This document shows positions 1 to 8,080 of a DNA stretch of 10,465 nt, in pieces; the stretch's first letter is position 1, and each line of letters begins with the position of its first letter. The stretch covers positions 1 to 10,465 of the forward strand of contig QUTJ01031231.1 of the NCBI GenBank assembly GCA_003573635.1, read 5' to 3'. Position numbers and translations under genes: made by a program. Source of the DNA: Goniomonas avonlea. Its lineage: Eukaryota; Cryptophyceae; Goniomonadida; Goniomonadaceae. Under the pieces are notes generated by a model. The model was not told the origin of the DNA. It was given only the letters and a program-made list of their open reading frames with translations, and did no database searches.

Positions 1-210
1 AAACCCAGAGGGGAGAGAGAGGTGAGAGGGAGTGGGAGAAAGAGAGGGGGGGGGGGTCGAAGGGGGGAAGAGATGGAGGTGAGAGTGAGTGAGAGAAAGA
101 GAGAGAAAGGGGGGAGGGGCTAGAAGGGGAAGAGCTGGAGGTGAGAGTGAGCGAGAGAAAGAAAGAGAGAGAGAGGGGGGGAGCGACGGGGCGGACTGTG
201 GCTAGTGCAC
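1..210. repeat. Purine-rich minisatellite inside the PFK-2 gene's last visible intron
   Basis: This is G/A-rich DNA on the plus strand (CT-rich in the sense of the minus-strand gene). A unit of about 61 nt containing GGAGGTGAGAGTGAG occurs near 76 and again near 137, with GAGAGAAAGA runs and a run of ten G between. The intron donor (AAG|GTGCAC on the minus strand) is at 210/209, so the tract is intronic. The acceptor and remaining 3' exons lie outside the window. Confidence 0.75.
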
Positions 211-1712
211 CTTATCGAGCTGGTTGAGGGCGCTCACTTCCCAGACTTTCACACCGAGCGCTTCGGCGGTCTGCACTGCTCGAGGCAATGTGGAGGCGTA
301 AACCGTAACTCCTGGGTCAAGGACACCGGACCTGCGATTGGGAAAAGTGGATACCAAGATAAGCCCCAAAACGGCGAGAAAAAGACTGCTACACGACTAT
401 GAGTCGTTTCGTTCAAGGTACCTTCCAACAGAGTCACTCCGTCGCGCACTGGGCGGGTCATAGTCGTCCTGGCCCTCACCCTGCGCGTCTCCCCCACCTT
501 CCAAAAGTTTAGACACGGCCGTTGCGAGATCTCTGGGGGTGCGAGGCCCGTACAGCTGTATGTCCTCTTGTTGGAGCTCTTCGCACCGTCGTAGCACGTA
601 ATCGGCGAGCCTCTGAGCGTAACGCTGCCCTCGTTCGCTGCAAGATGCGAGTGGGGTTGGGTGGTCAGATGCAGCAGCTTTCCGCACACCTCAGCACGGC
701 GCCCATCGATGCTGGGTGCGGGAGTGACACGACCTCCTCAGCGGCCTTTGTAACCGGAGGTTCTTCCCATTCAGAATCATGTGGAGTATGCTGCGATACA
801 GAGTCAATGCGACGTAACGGAAGGACGATGCGCACACCTCTTCCGTTACGTTGCGCACAACACTTAAAGCATCCATCCAGCGAGAGTCAGCGTTTCCATC
901 GCAGTGGCCCGGGCGTGAGAGCCAGATGGGTCGACGACCTACGTAGAATCAAGATCTGATTGGTTGCAAGCAAGATGCTCACCGAGATGAAGGCCCATTA
1001 ACAGTGGAATAAGGCTGTGCATCAGTTGGCCCCTGATTCGGGCGCAGACGATTTTCGACTGCAGGTTAATGAGTTTGACGTAGGATGGTGAGTGGCGGAG
1101 GCTGGACGGCTCATCATCCAACGGTTCACTTCCAGATTCATAATGCGTAATACGCCGCAAGAGATCTGCCACAGCCTCTTCCTCCGGCACTCCTTCATAA
1201 TCAGGAGATCTTTTGACTTTGAGGCGGACGTTCGCCTCCACCATTTGCGGGTCATCACAGATGCTCTCAATGAATACAACCTTAAAGCCAGCCTCACGCA
1301 CACGCGCTGACACGACAGCCCTTCGTTGACGCGTTGAGTTGGTTGCGTCAAAGATAGCGACGGTGCCACCAGTATTGAGCCAGACGAACACGTCATCCAG
1401 GACAGACATTGCAATGCGTTCTCGTTCTGCAGCCGCTTCCTTATTTCCTTTAGAAAAAAAGTCAGCACCCTGCTTCCCCTCAAGGCAAGCTCGTCGCTGA
1501 GAGCCAACGTTGAACACTCGAGCGTTTTTCCCCGAAAACAGAAGAAAGCTCTCCAGCTTCTTCGATACATAAGACTTTCCTCGTGCTGGCAGTCCAACCA
1601 TAACTAGAACTAGTTTTTCCTCCCCTGCACCAAGCTTGAAGGATGAATGGCGGCGATAGCGAGACGATGTCTCCGGCATCGCCGCAGACTCTGCGGAGGC
1701 CATCGAGGCCAT
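211..1712 (-). CDS. PFKFB: 6-phosphofructo-2-kinase/fructose-2,6-bisphosphatase, 3' end missing at window edge
   Basis: The family makes and breaks fructose-2,6-bisphosphate, the cytosolic activator of phosphofructokinase-1. Exons on the minus strand: 1712-983, 938 to about 863, 637-422 and 331-211. Introns: 982-939 (GT-AG, 44 nt), about 862-638 (junction unresolved) and 421-332 (GT-AG, 90 nt); a fourth starts at 210. The kinase domain is well preserved: Walker A GLPARGKS (residues 40-47), FNVGSQRR (67-74), DATNSTRQRR (122-131), ESICDDP (149-155) and SPDY (169-172). The phosphatase half is recognisable by PIWLSRPG, SERGQRYAQRL and TLPRAVQTAEALGV, but the family RHG is RPG, so the phospho-accepting His is replaced. 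About 35 extra residues precede the VYASTLPR strand. Start: ATG 1712, or ATG 1703. The frame stays open up to a possible acceptor (GTGCAG) at 1746, so an upstream exon is possible. Kinase identity is secure; phosphatase activity is doubtful. Confidence 0.9.
332..421 (-). other. PFK-2 intron 3 (90 nt)
   Basis: The donor GGAAG|GTACCT at 421 and the acceptor TCGCAG at 332 join phase-2 exons (AG + G gives Arg). The result links the SERGQRYAQRL exon to the exon encoding VYASTLPRAVQTAEALGV, as the phosphatase family requires. The intron contains in-frame stops. Confidence 0.8.
939..982 (-). other. PFK-2 intron 1 (44 nt)
   Basis: The donor CTCG|GTGAGC at 982 and the acceptor ACGTAG at 939 join LMGLHL to GRRPIWLS through a split Gly codon. 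This matches the kinase-phosphatase linker of the family. It is one of the shortest introns in the window. Confidence 0.85.
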
Positions 1713-1936
1713 CGACTCCGCCCTTGCCGATTCGTATATGAGAACCTGCACTGGCAGTTTATTTATTTAATTTTAATTTTATCCCAACGTCCGAAGAACC
1801 AATCCAAATCTCAATAATAAGCGACCCTACTAGTATCAGCCAGTTGCTTGATATGGCAGTTTTCCGTACAGATATCTGGTGCTTGCAACTGCAAAGTCCA
1901 AAGACTGTCTGTTGGGCCTGTGAACGAGGCTGTGTC
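1713..1936. promoter_or_regulatory. Shared upstream region of divergent PFK-2 and unknown gene
   Basis: The two genes point away from each other from this gap. An A/T-rich patch (about 1757-1782, TTTATTTATTTAATTTTAAT) stands out in GC-rich surroundings. On the minus strand it lies just before a possible splice acceptor (GTGCAG at 1746), so it could be a promoter element or the end of a 5'-UTR intron. No defined TATA box or start site can be assigned. The plus frame is also open from ATG 1853. Confidence 0.35.
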
Positions 1937-4900
1937 ATGCCCGCTGCCGAGCCCAGAAAGCGCGGGCGGATAACGGTTTCTCGCCTCCACCCAGACTTTG
2001 GGCGACCATGGGACATTCACTGGAAAGATTATGGTGAAGTGCAGCAGTGGAATGGGGTTCTTTGGCGACGGCCCGTGGCGACCCCGAGAGAGGCGATGCC
2101 TCGGGACGTCCCTGTGGGACAATTGTTGAAGAAGGAACCCGAGCTACCAGCGGGGGTAGCGCCTGTGACTTACAGGCCGGCTTCCGCAGGGCCGAATGAG
2201 CGGTTTGAGTTTGATGACGGTGAAGCGTTTCGTGAGGCGTTTCGCCATTTTGCAGGAGATGCGACTAAGCCAACCGACCCAGAAGAGAGGCCGAAAAAGG
2301 ACACTGGTCACTGGCCTCGTCGCTATGATGTGCAGCCGCCCGTTTTGTTTACTCGTGCCTCTACTGCGTTGGGAGTGTACCAGAGTGGCTCACCTTCCGA
2401 GTGGGCGCAATCGTGCCCTCAGACTGATGCCAAGCTGATGGGTTGGAAGCTTGACTATGAACGCGGTCTGGAGCGGGCAAAAAAACTGCCTGAGCTGCCC
2501 CACGTCGCATTCCCTCCAGTGCCAACTAATATTGACTTGAATTCTTTGCTCGCAAAGAAGATGAGCTCTGCACTGTTCAAGGAAGAGCCTGACGACTTTT
2601 TCCAAAAGAAGCTGCAGGCTCTGGGCTCGAGACCCAGAAGTGTGACCCCCATGCTGGGCACGCGACAGTACCGTGCACACACCGCAGACAAATCGCTTCC
2701 CCAGACAGAAGTGAGGCCACTCCCCCAGGCTGAATCGGGCCTGCTTGCTCAGGAAACGGGACCGGTCATCAAAGGCGAGATTGAGCAGCAGGAGACATCA
2801 ACCATGCGGCCCATGTCTACTGCAGAAAAAACAAAATACAGCGAAACTTGGGGTCCACATGCCCGACCCGCGTCAGCGCTGCCGCTGGACGGCAGCTCAA
2901 CGGCGTTGTACTCGCCCGTTCGCAAGCATCGAAGCCGATCTCCGGTAGCGACCCCTGTGGTCAAGGCTCGGCCACGCCTCGAGAGCAGTGCCTCACAACC
3001 CGCTACTGCCACGGTTGCCGCACGCCAGACTGCGATCAACCAGGTCACCCTTGCTCTGGACGATCACTTCCCGGCCGTGCGCAGGGAGAGCATCCCCAAA
3101 CAGACATCCGACCTCACGGGTAGCCCCACCCGCCCCGTGACACTGGGTGGCTACGGGTACGCTCTTGAGTCAGAGCACAACACAGGCAGCCCAGCTCTCG
3201 TGCCGTTGGTGCTCACCACCGACGAGGGAGGTCGCTTCCAGCGAACGTACTACCAGATTCACAACCCGAACACGCTGTTTCCCCGGGAGCAGCTCTCCCC
3301 AGGGAAAGACCGAAGTCATTTTGACGCGCAATCGGCTCTCCGTGCCAGCTTGCATGAATCGGTGGGGACGCCTACGTGCGAGATGGACACCTTGGTGCGT
3401 TTGGGGCCCTGTTGTGCAGCCGCTGGTCCTTCTTGTCTGTTGTTCTTGTTGGTGGATTTGGGTGTTGGGGAGCTCGCCGCTGCACTTTTCGACCCTGTCT
3501 TATTTCTCTCAGAGCCGAACAGCATGCCGATTTCGCTTTTTGCTGCCAGTTTGGGCGCACGTGACCCTCTCCCCCAGGAACACTTTGGCGACCACTCCAC
3601 CGACCCGTCCACCTCCCTCCCGACGAGCCGCCCACTGTCGAGGGCGTCTCAGCCCAGCAGAGAAGGTGGCCGCAGGGAGGCGGCTGTTGTGGCAGGGGGC
3701 GTCGTTCGCACGCCTGCCGACAAGCAGCCACCCACTGTGCAGTTTGGACTGTTTGGCAAGCCACTCCGCCCGCCTGCGCCTGTTCCCATGGTGTGTCTCT
3801 CGTGCGCATTTGTTTGTCTTGCTGCGGTTTGTTCCGTGCGTTTGTCTGTCGTGCTGCGGTGTGTTCTCGTGCGTTTGTCTGTTGCTGCAGTTTGTTCTCG
3901 TGCGCATTTGTCTGTCTTGCTGCGGTTTGTTGCTGTATGGCAACAGCATAGCACACTGCACCAAGATCCTATTTCACTCGTGTTTTTGCAGGACGTGCGG
4001 AACGGACGGTCACGCTCTGGGAGCGCAAGCGACAGCGCACTCAGCAACGTCGGAGCCAGCATCGTCCCGTCAGTCCTGCATCCTGTCGACCGGGCCCGGC
4101 CCCGGCCCTACTCCCCACCCGCGAGACCAAAAAGTCGCGAGAAGCAAGCCACGCCTTCCGTCAGCTCCTGGGGCGTTGTTACAGAATCGGTGCGTGCTCG
4201 TGGGTGTTTCAGGTTTCACTCCCCCTTCTCCCTCTGACTCTTGCACTATGCTCCAATGCCCCCTCCTCCCTCTGACTCTTGCACTATGCTGTAACAGAAT
4301 CGGTGCGTGGTTTTGGGTGTTTCAGACCGAGCTTGACAACCCCACAGATACTGTGAGGCCAGACTGTTCGTTTGTGTGGCCTCTCCGGACCAGCTTTGCC
4401 TTATTCTGACTCGCGCGACAGGTGTCGCCATGGGGCAACGAAGAGTCAAACGAAGAGGCGATGGTGCAGGGCAGCCTCCAGCCTCCTGCTTCTCCGAGCA
4501 CCGACGACTTGGTGCGACGTGCTTCAGAAGCCAAAGCTACCGCCCCGCCACCGCCCAAGTCTGTCGCTTCACGTGCGGCTTCCCCTCCAGGTGCGCTGTG
4601 TGTGCTGTGTTGTGTTGTTGTGTTGTTGTGTGTTGTGTGCTGTGCTGTGTGTGCTGCTCACACTGTGTTAAAGTGCCACTCCTCACACTGATGTAGGAGA
4701 TAGAGGACCTGCAGTCCATGCGAGGAGATAGTGGATAGAGGGGAGATAGAGGAGATGTAGGAGATGCAGGAGATGCAGGAGATACAGGAGATGAGGAGAT
4801 GCAGCAGATGCAGGAGATGGATAAGCGAGAGTAGTGCAGCGTGCGGCGACTCACACCGTCATCAGCAGGCCCTTCAACGTCCACGCCCGTCGCCTCCCCC

Positions 4901-5092
4901 ACCAAATCCCCCGGTGGTGCAGGAACACCGTCGCCGGGAACGGGGGAGAAGGTTCCTGTGGGCACCTCTCCGCCCAAGCGGCGCCCGTCCCTGACCAAGG
5001 GCAAGAAGCATGGCAAGCGCGTGACCGTGCAGCCGGGTGACACTGTTGACAGCGTCAGCTTGACTACCCGACCGCCGAGTCCGTTCGGATAG
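1937..5092 (+). CDS. Unrecognised Pro/Ser/Arg-rich protein, six exons
   Basis: Exons: 1937-3394, 3578-3790, 3992-4189, 4326-4352 (27 nt), 4422-4590 and 4866-5092. They join in frame to about 763 residues ending in PPSPFG and TAG 5090-5092. All introns are GT-AG (GTGCGT...CCCCAG, GTGTGT...TTGCAG, GTGCGT...TTTCAG, GTGAGG...CGACAG, GTGCGC...ATCAG); intron 5's acceptor is the least certain. ATG 1853 is an alternative start giving 28 more Cys/Trp-rich residues. I recognise no domain. The N-terminal 250 residues are the most ordered looking (HPDFGRPWDIHWKDYG, FDDGEAFREAFRHF, an acidic/basic helix ending in FFQKKLQAL). The rest is low complexity with likely phosphosites and basic SP motifs (KHRSRSPVATP, RRPSL) and a basic KGKKHGKRV near the end. 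No signal peptide or membrane segment is seen in the exons. A cytoskeletal or nuclear scaffold role would be a guess. Confidence 0.72.
3395..3577 (+). other. Intron 1 of the unknown gene, 183 nt, multiple of three and stop-free
   Basis: GTGCGT donor after ACCTTG, and a pyrimidine-rich acceptor CTCTCCCCCAG before GAACACTTTGG. The frame is phase 0 on both sides. The retained translation would be a Leu/Cys/Ala-rich stretch, unlike the polar exons around it. Confidence 0.7.
3791..3991 (+). other. Intron 2 of the unknown gene, 201 nt, multiple of three and stop-free
   Basis: GTGTGT donor after GTTCCCATG, and a strong acceptor GTGTTTTTGCAG before GACGTGCGG; phase 0. Most of it is a four-copy minisatellite (3801-3931). 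The intron call rests on the canonical sites and the sharp change to Cys/Val/Leu-rich composition. Confidence 0.72.
3801..3931 (+). repeat. Four-copy 31-34 nt minisatellite within intron 2
   Basis: Four head-to-tail copies start with CGTGCG at 3801, 3835, 3868 and 3899. Each has the core TTTGTCTGT followed by GCTGCGGTTTGTT. Copies 1 and 4 share the variant CGTGCGCATTTGT, while copies 2 and 3 have CGTGCGTTTGTCTGT. Confidence 0.85.
4178..4325 (+). repeat. Duplicated exon-3/intron-3 junction
   Basis: A segment of about 35 nt spanning the exon 3 donor (ACAGAATCG|GTGCGTG, then TGGGTGTTTCAG) occurs at 4178-4212 and again at 4291-4325. Between them a 31-nt segment ending TGACTCTTGCACTATGCT is also present twice (about 4222-4252 and 4260-4290). 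The duplicates contain spare donor and acceptor sites. Confidence 0.85.
4326..4352 (+). other. Candidate 27-nt microexon of the unknown gene
   Basis: It encodes TELDNPTDT, flanked by the acceptor TGTTTCAG and the donor ACT|GTGAGG, phase 0 on both sides. It can be included or skipped without changing frame, because exon 3 also joins directly in frame to exon 5 at 4422. Confidence 0.55.
4595..4825 (+). repeat. TGTGCTG-type and GGAGATG-type repeats in intron 5
   Basis: Intron 5 (4591-4865) opens with a T/G tract of TGTGCTG, TGTTGTG and similar units (about 4595-4650). About 50 nt later comes a GGAGAT-based array (about 4697-4825) with 9-12 nt units such as GGAGATGCA. The two unrelated simple repeats fill most of the intron. 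Confidence 0.8.
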
Positions 5093-5150
5093 GTATCTCC
5101 GCGCCAGATCTCCGGATCAAGATATCTCCGGTGTGGTATCTCCGGCATCT
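5093..5150. repeat. Dispersed ATCTCCG motif after the unknown gene
   Basis: ATCTCCG or ATCTCGG occurs about five times directly after the stop codon (GTATCTCCGCG, AGATCTCCGGATC, GATATCTCCGG, GTATCTCCGGC, ATCTCGG). The array is short and irregular and may be transcribed as 3' UTR. No AATAAA was seen nearby. Confidence 0.6.
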
Positions 5151-5383
5151 CGGCACCATCAGTGGCGTCGACAAGAGAGCGCCCAAGAGACACTAGTGAC
5201 TGGGTCGAAATCAGAAGACGACCTGTCTGAACCAGCTCACGTGACTCGGCCCTCCACCATGGACTGCCCTTGTAGATACCCACGTCCTGGTGACTCAGGG
5301 CGGGGGGGACTTATTTATTGCCAAGACCTCAACCTGGAGTTGAGCTGTGTACTTTGTTATTGTTATTGCCGAGGCAGTGGGTC
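5151..5383. other. Intergenic, nothing assigned
   Basis: This is probably 3' UTR or spacer. A short T/A-rich stretch TTATTTATTG is at about 5310-5319. No supported gene on either strand. Confidence 0.5.
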
Positions 5384-5999
5384 TCGAGAATACACACTGC
5401 ATGTAACTTACTCGCTCATCGCTCACCTGACTGTGTGAGGCGTGCGCGAGGCAGTCAGTGTCTCGAGAAAACACACTGCATGTAACTCACTCGCTGACTG
5501 ACTGTGTGAGAATACACACTGCATGTGTCTTACTTGATCATTGACTGTGAGGCGTGTGTGAGGCAGTCAGTGTCTCGAGAATACACACTGCATGGAACTC
5601 ATTCGCTGACTGACTGTGTGAGAATACACACTGCATGTGTCTTACTTGATCATTGACTGTGTGCGGCGTGTGTGAGAATACACACTGCATGCGACTCGAC
5701 TCGTACTCGCTCATTGCTGACTGACGGTGTGTCTCAAGAACACACACTGCATGCGACTTAACTCACTCGCTCATCGCTGACTGACTAGTACGACTAGTAC
5801 TGTGTGACTGACTAGTACTGACTGACTAGTACTGTGTGAGGCGTGTGTGAGAACACACACTGCATGCGACTTGACTCCGAGTCACTCGCTCATCGCTGAC
5901 TGACTAGTACATGGGTCTCGACAACACACACTGCATGCGGCTTGACTCACTCGCTCATCGCTGACTGACTGTGCGAGGCGTGTGTGAGGCAGTGGGTGT
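5384..5999. repeat. Complex minisatellite built around ACACACTGCATG
   Basis: Nine copies of ACACACTGCATG recur between about 5392 and 5936. They alternate with CTCACTCGCT(C/G)A, CTGACTGACTGTGTGAG and GGCGTGTGTGAGGCAGT. Spacing is irregular (about 43-115 nt) and the first half has a higher-order unit of about 111 nt, so copies diverged after amplification. Near 5785-5840 and 5903 a sub-repeat GACTAGTAC is added. Open frames across it are short and biased; I call no gene. Confidence 0.85.
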
Positions 6000-6486
6000 T
6001 GACAACACAAGGCACTTACCCTGCATCTAAACGCACCCCCTTCTCACTCACTCGCGCTCACTCTCACTGTCTCTGCCTCTGCCTCTGCCCTGCCTGTGGA
6101 AAGGGTTGCCAAGATGTGGAGAGGCTGATATTAGCGTTCATAGAAACTCATTCTCTTCGTGGCTGGTCATTTAGCAAAGGGAGTTTACATTAAAGTGCAA
6201 CCGGGTACAGTTTCACCGTAGTGTCGCCACAAATGATGCTGTAACGTGGTGTCGAACGTGTAAGTTAACGTGTAAGCGATCATGTAAGATGCCGTGCGTT
6301 CGCGCGCGCGAGAGGATTCAAGCCATTCAGGAACCGCGAGCGGCCACATGCGAGGGCCTGTCCTGAAGGCAAAAGAGGGAAGAGAAGAGAAGAGAAGAGA
6401 GAGAGAGAGACTAGGAAACTGCTGCAGTGGATCTGCCTAGAGCGAGAGAGAAGAGAAGAGAGGGAGTAAGTTAGAATTTCCCGGTA
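6000..6486. other. Intergenic spacer with short GA microsatellites
   Basis: It holds a CTCTGC run near 6070-6090, three spaced ACGTGTAAG/ATGTAAG motifs (about 6255-6289), a CG-alternating patch (about 6300-6311), and GAAGA/GA tracts at about 6374-6410 and 6440-6463. No gene, tRNA or other RNA could be supported. Confidence 0.5.
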
Positions 6487-6610
6487 AGAGTTGGTCTGAG
6501 TCAAACCTCAGCTCGGTGGCCGAGGTGCGACGCGAGGTTGGGTCAGAAACAAGAGCTGGTCTGAGTCAAAGCTCAGCTCTAGGGCCGAGGTGCGACGCGG
6601 GGTCAGAAAC
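6487..6610. repeat. Tandem duplication of about 60 nt downstream of the sirtuin gene
   Basis: Copy 1 is 6487-6550 and copy 2 is 6552-6610. Both contain GGTCTGAGTCAAA, CTCAGCTC, GGCCGAGGTGCGACGCG and GGTCAGAAAC in the same order with a few substitutions and small gaps. It lies just past the sirtuin stop codon, so it may be in that gene's 3' UTR. Confidence 0.85.
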
Positions 6611-6665
6611 CACCCGCAACGTTCATCTCATGCGGTGCAACCCGAGGTTGGGGGGCCTGGACCAC

Positions 6666-8041
6666 CTACTCAATGGTGATCGAAAACACCCCATTCGCGC
6701 TTCCACCCTCGCCTTCAAGAGGGACAGTGACCACCACGGGCGGGACTGCGCCGTACTCCGGTCGCGGGTCTAGCTCAATCCGCAGGTCTGCTGCCCCACT
6801 CGTGGGCACACCCTCCAAGGAGTAGGTCCAACGCATCCCGTTACGAGTTAGATCGTGCGTCTCACCACCCACAACAATGCGGCCTTCCTCATGGGCAAAC
6901 GTGATTGCTTCCTGGGGATTGGCTGCCGCGACGGCGACGTTGATCTTGTCTCGGGTGGCTGGGTTTGCCCATGTCCAGGTGACTAAAAAGTGCTGCTCGT
7001 ACACGTGCGGTGGGATCGGCACGGAGAGTTCCTTTGTGAGGCTGGCCATGAATTCGTCACAGGGTGCCTCCACCCGGAGCACTCCCTTCTCCTTGTCTGC
7101 GGCCGTCGGGCCGAGATTGACCACCACACAAAGACCAGCCTGGCCTGGCATCCCGTCCAAAGTGAATGGGAATGTGTGCATACCGGAGCCAAGACACAGG
7201 GCGACATCACTCTTGTCGGCAGCCGCCATCCCTTCTTCTAGGGGTTCTGTTTTTATCGCCTGACCGTACCTACGGAGGAGTTGGCAAAATCATGGGCAGG
7301 CCCAAACAAAAAAGAGACCATTACCGGCACCCAGCTTTTTTGAGCTTCCCTCCACACGCTTCGCATTTTCGTCCCAAAGAAGGTGTGGCCGTCGCCCTGC
7401 GAAAGGTCGCTTTGCACTCCAGACAAGTCTCGACATAAAGACTGCCAAACATCTCCGTGAGGGTGCCATTTCCGTGGCGGTTCGTCTTGTGCAACAAGCC
7501 ATCGTGGTTAGAAGTGACGGCGCGCTTCAGGTATCGCCCGTCTTCCAAGAGGGCAGCAACCGCACGATGCGCGATCGATGGGAAGTGCAAATCGGCCAGA
7601 TCTTCTCGCACTTGCAAAAGCGACCCAGCGGCACCCTGCCCGCGGAACGTGGGCACTCCCGCACTGGCGGAGCACCCCGCACCGACGTACGCAACAGCGT
7701 ACTCAGAGCCACGGAGCGCCGCTGCGACTCGTTCCACTTGCTTGTGGTCAATGGCGACTGGTGCCCGTGCCTCCAACTGGCCGTCCTTGGTCTCAGTGTA
7801 CACTCGACCATCTACAGCGGTCACTTGAACCTAGTCTCGCGAAGGTCCTCCTTGGCTTTTTGGAGCCCAGCCAACAGCCCAGCCATTTCTGTCGCAGCTC
7901 TAACCTCGGACGAACAACTTCGGAACAAGCAACTTGAGGCTGAGCCCGGTTTTCCAAACGGCGCAAACTTCCGGAAATAGTAGTGATCACGATCCCATTT
8001 CGGAAGGCTGACATAATCGGCAAGATAAGGCCCATCATCAT
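6666..8041 (-). CDS. Class IV (SIRT6/7-like) sirtuin with C-terminal extension; N-terminus frameshifted
   Basis: Sirtuins are NAD+-dependent lysine deacylases; SIRT6/7 relatives act on chromatin. A 55-nt GT-AG intron (7324-7270) joins KKAGCR to YGQAIKTEPLEEG. Visible motifs: GAGCSASAGVPTFRG (7683-7639), the N-x-D motif in TSNHDGLLHK, a zinc site of two CxxC pairs (CLECK, CEACG), LCLGSG and VVNLGPT, then TKELSVPIP as in SIRT6. The catalytic HG is FG (EMFGSLYVETC, Phe codon 7449-7447). After the fold come about 113 beta-rich residues to TAG 6668-6666, unknown to me. Upstream of 7824 the coding signal moves to another frame (GPYLADYVSLPKW, KEDLRETRFK); about one missing G near 7824 and another near 8032 would restore one frame from ATG 8041, about 440 residues. 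A 75-nt intron (GAG|GTTAGA to ACTAG) is an alternative for the first break. Confidence 0.85.
7270..7324 (-). other. Sirtuin intron (55 nt)
   Basis: The donor TGCCG|GTAATG at 7324 and the acceptor CTCCGTAG at 7270 fuse two frames that carry the N-terminal and C-terminal halves of one sirtuin fold through a split Arg codon. Confidence 0.85.
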
Positions 8042-8080
8042 GGCTTCATAAGGCCCACGATAAGGGCCATGATAAGGCTC
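8025..8080. repeat. Four ATAAGGCCC-type repeats at the sirtuin 5' end
   Basis: ATAAGGCCC or one-base variants begin at 8025, 8048, 8060 and 8072, giving spacings of 23, 12 and 12 nt. On the minus strand three copies would read as GPY/EPY in one frame and the fourth as GPY only one base out of phase. Confidence 0.75.

Noticed and set aside
397-691. GPRTPRDLATAVSKLL segment as the FBPase-2 WTSxxxRTxxTA strand
   Set aside because: A much better match, VYASTLPRAVQTAEALGV, follows in the next exon (331-211), so the earlier segment is an insertion.
3372-4062. Overlapping minus open frames rich in Gln/Asn/Lys/Thr
   Set aside because: They are antisense shadows of the intron 2 minisatellite and neighbouring exons; the plus strand has well-placed splice sites and a better coding pattern.
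4537-5283. Minus open frame of about 248 codons
   Set aside because: It consists largely of antisense of the GGAGATG and TGTGCTG repeats plus exon 6 of the plus gene; the Ser/Pro repeats come from the DNA repeat.
5384-5999. Possible CRISPR-like array (repeated 12-mer with variable spacers)
   Set aside because: The spacing is irregular, the 'spacers' are themselves repeats, the context is a eukaryotic intron-bearing genome and no cas genes are present.
6200-6320. Possible tRNA or small RNA gene near the GTGTAAG motifs and CG-rich patch
   Set aside because: No cloverleaf, anticodon arm or A/B-box pair could be laid out by eye.
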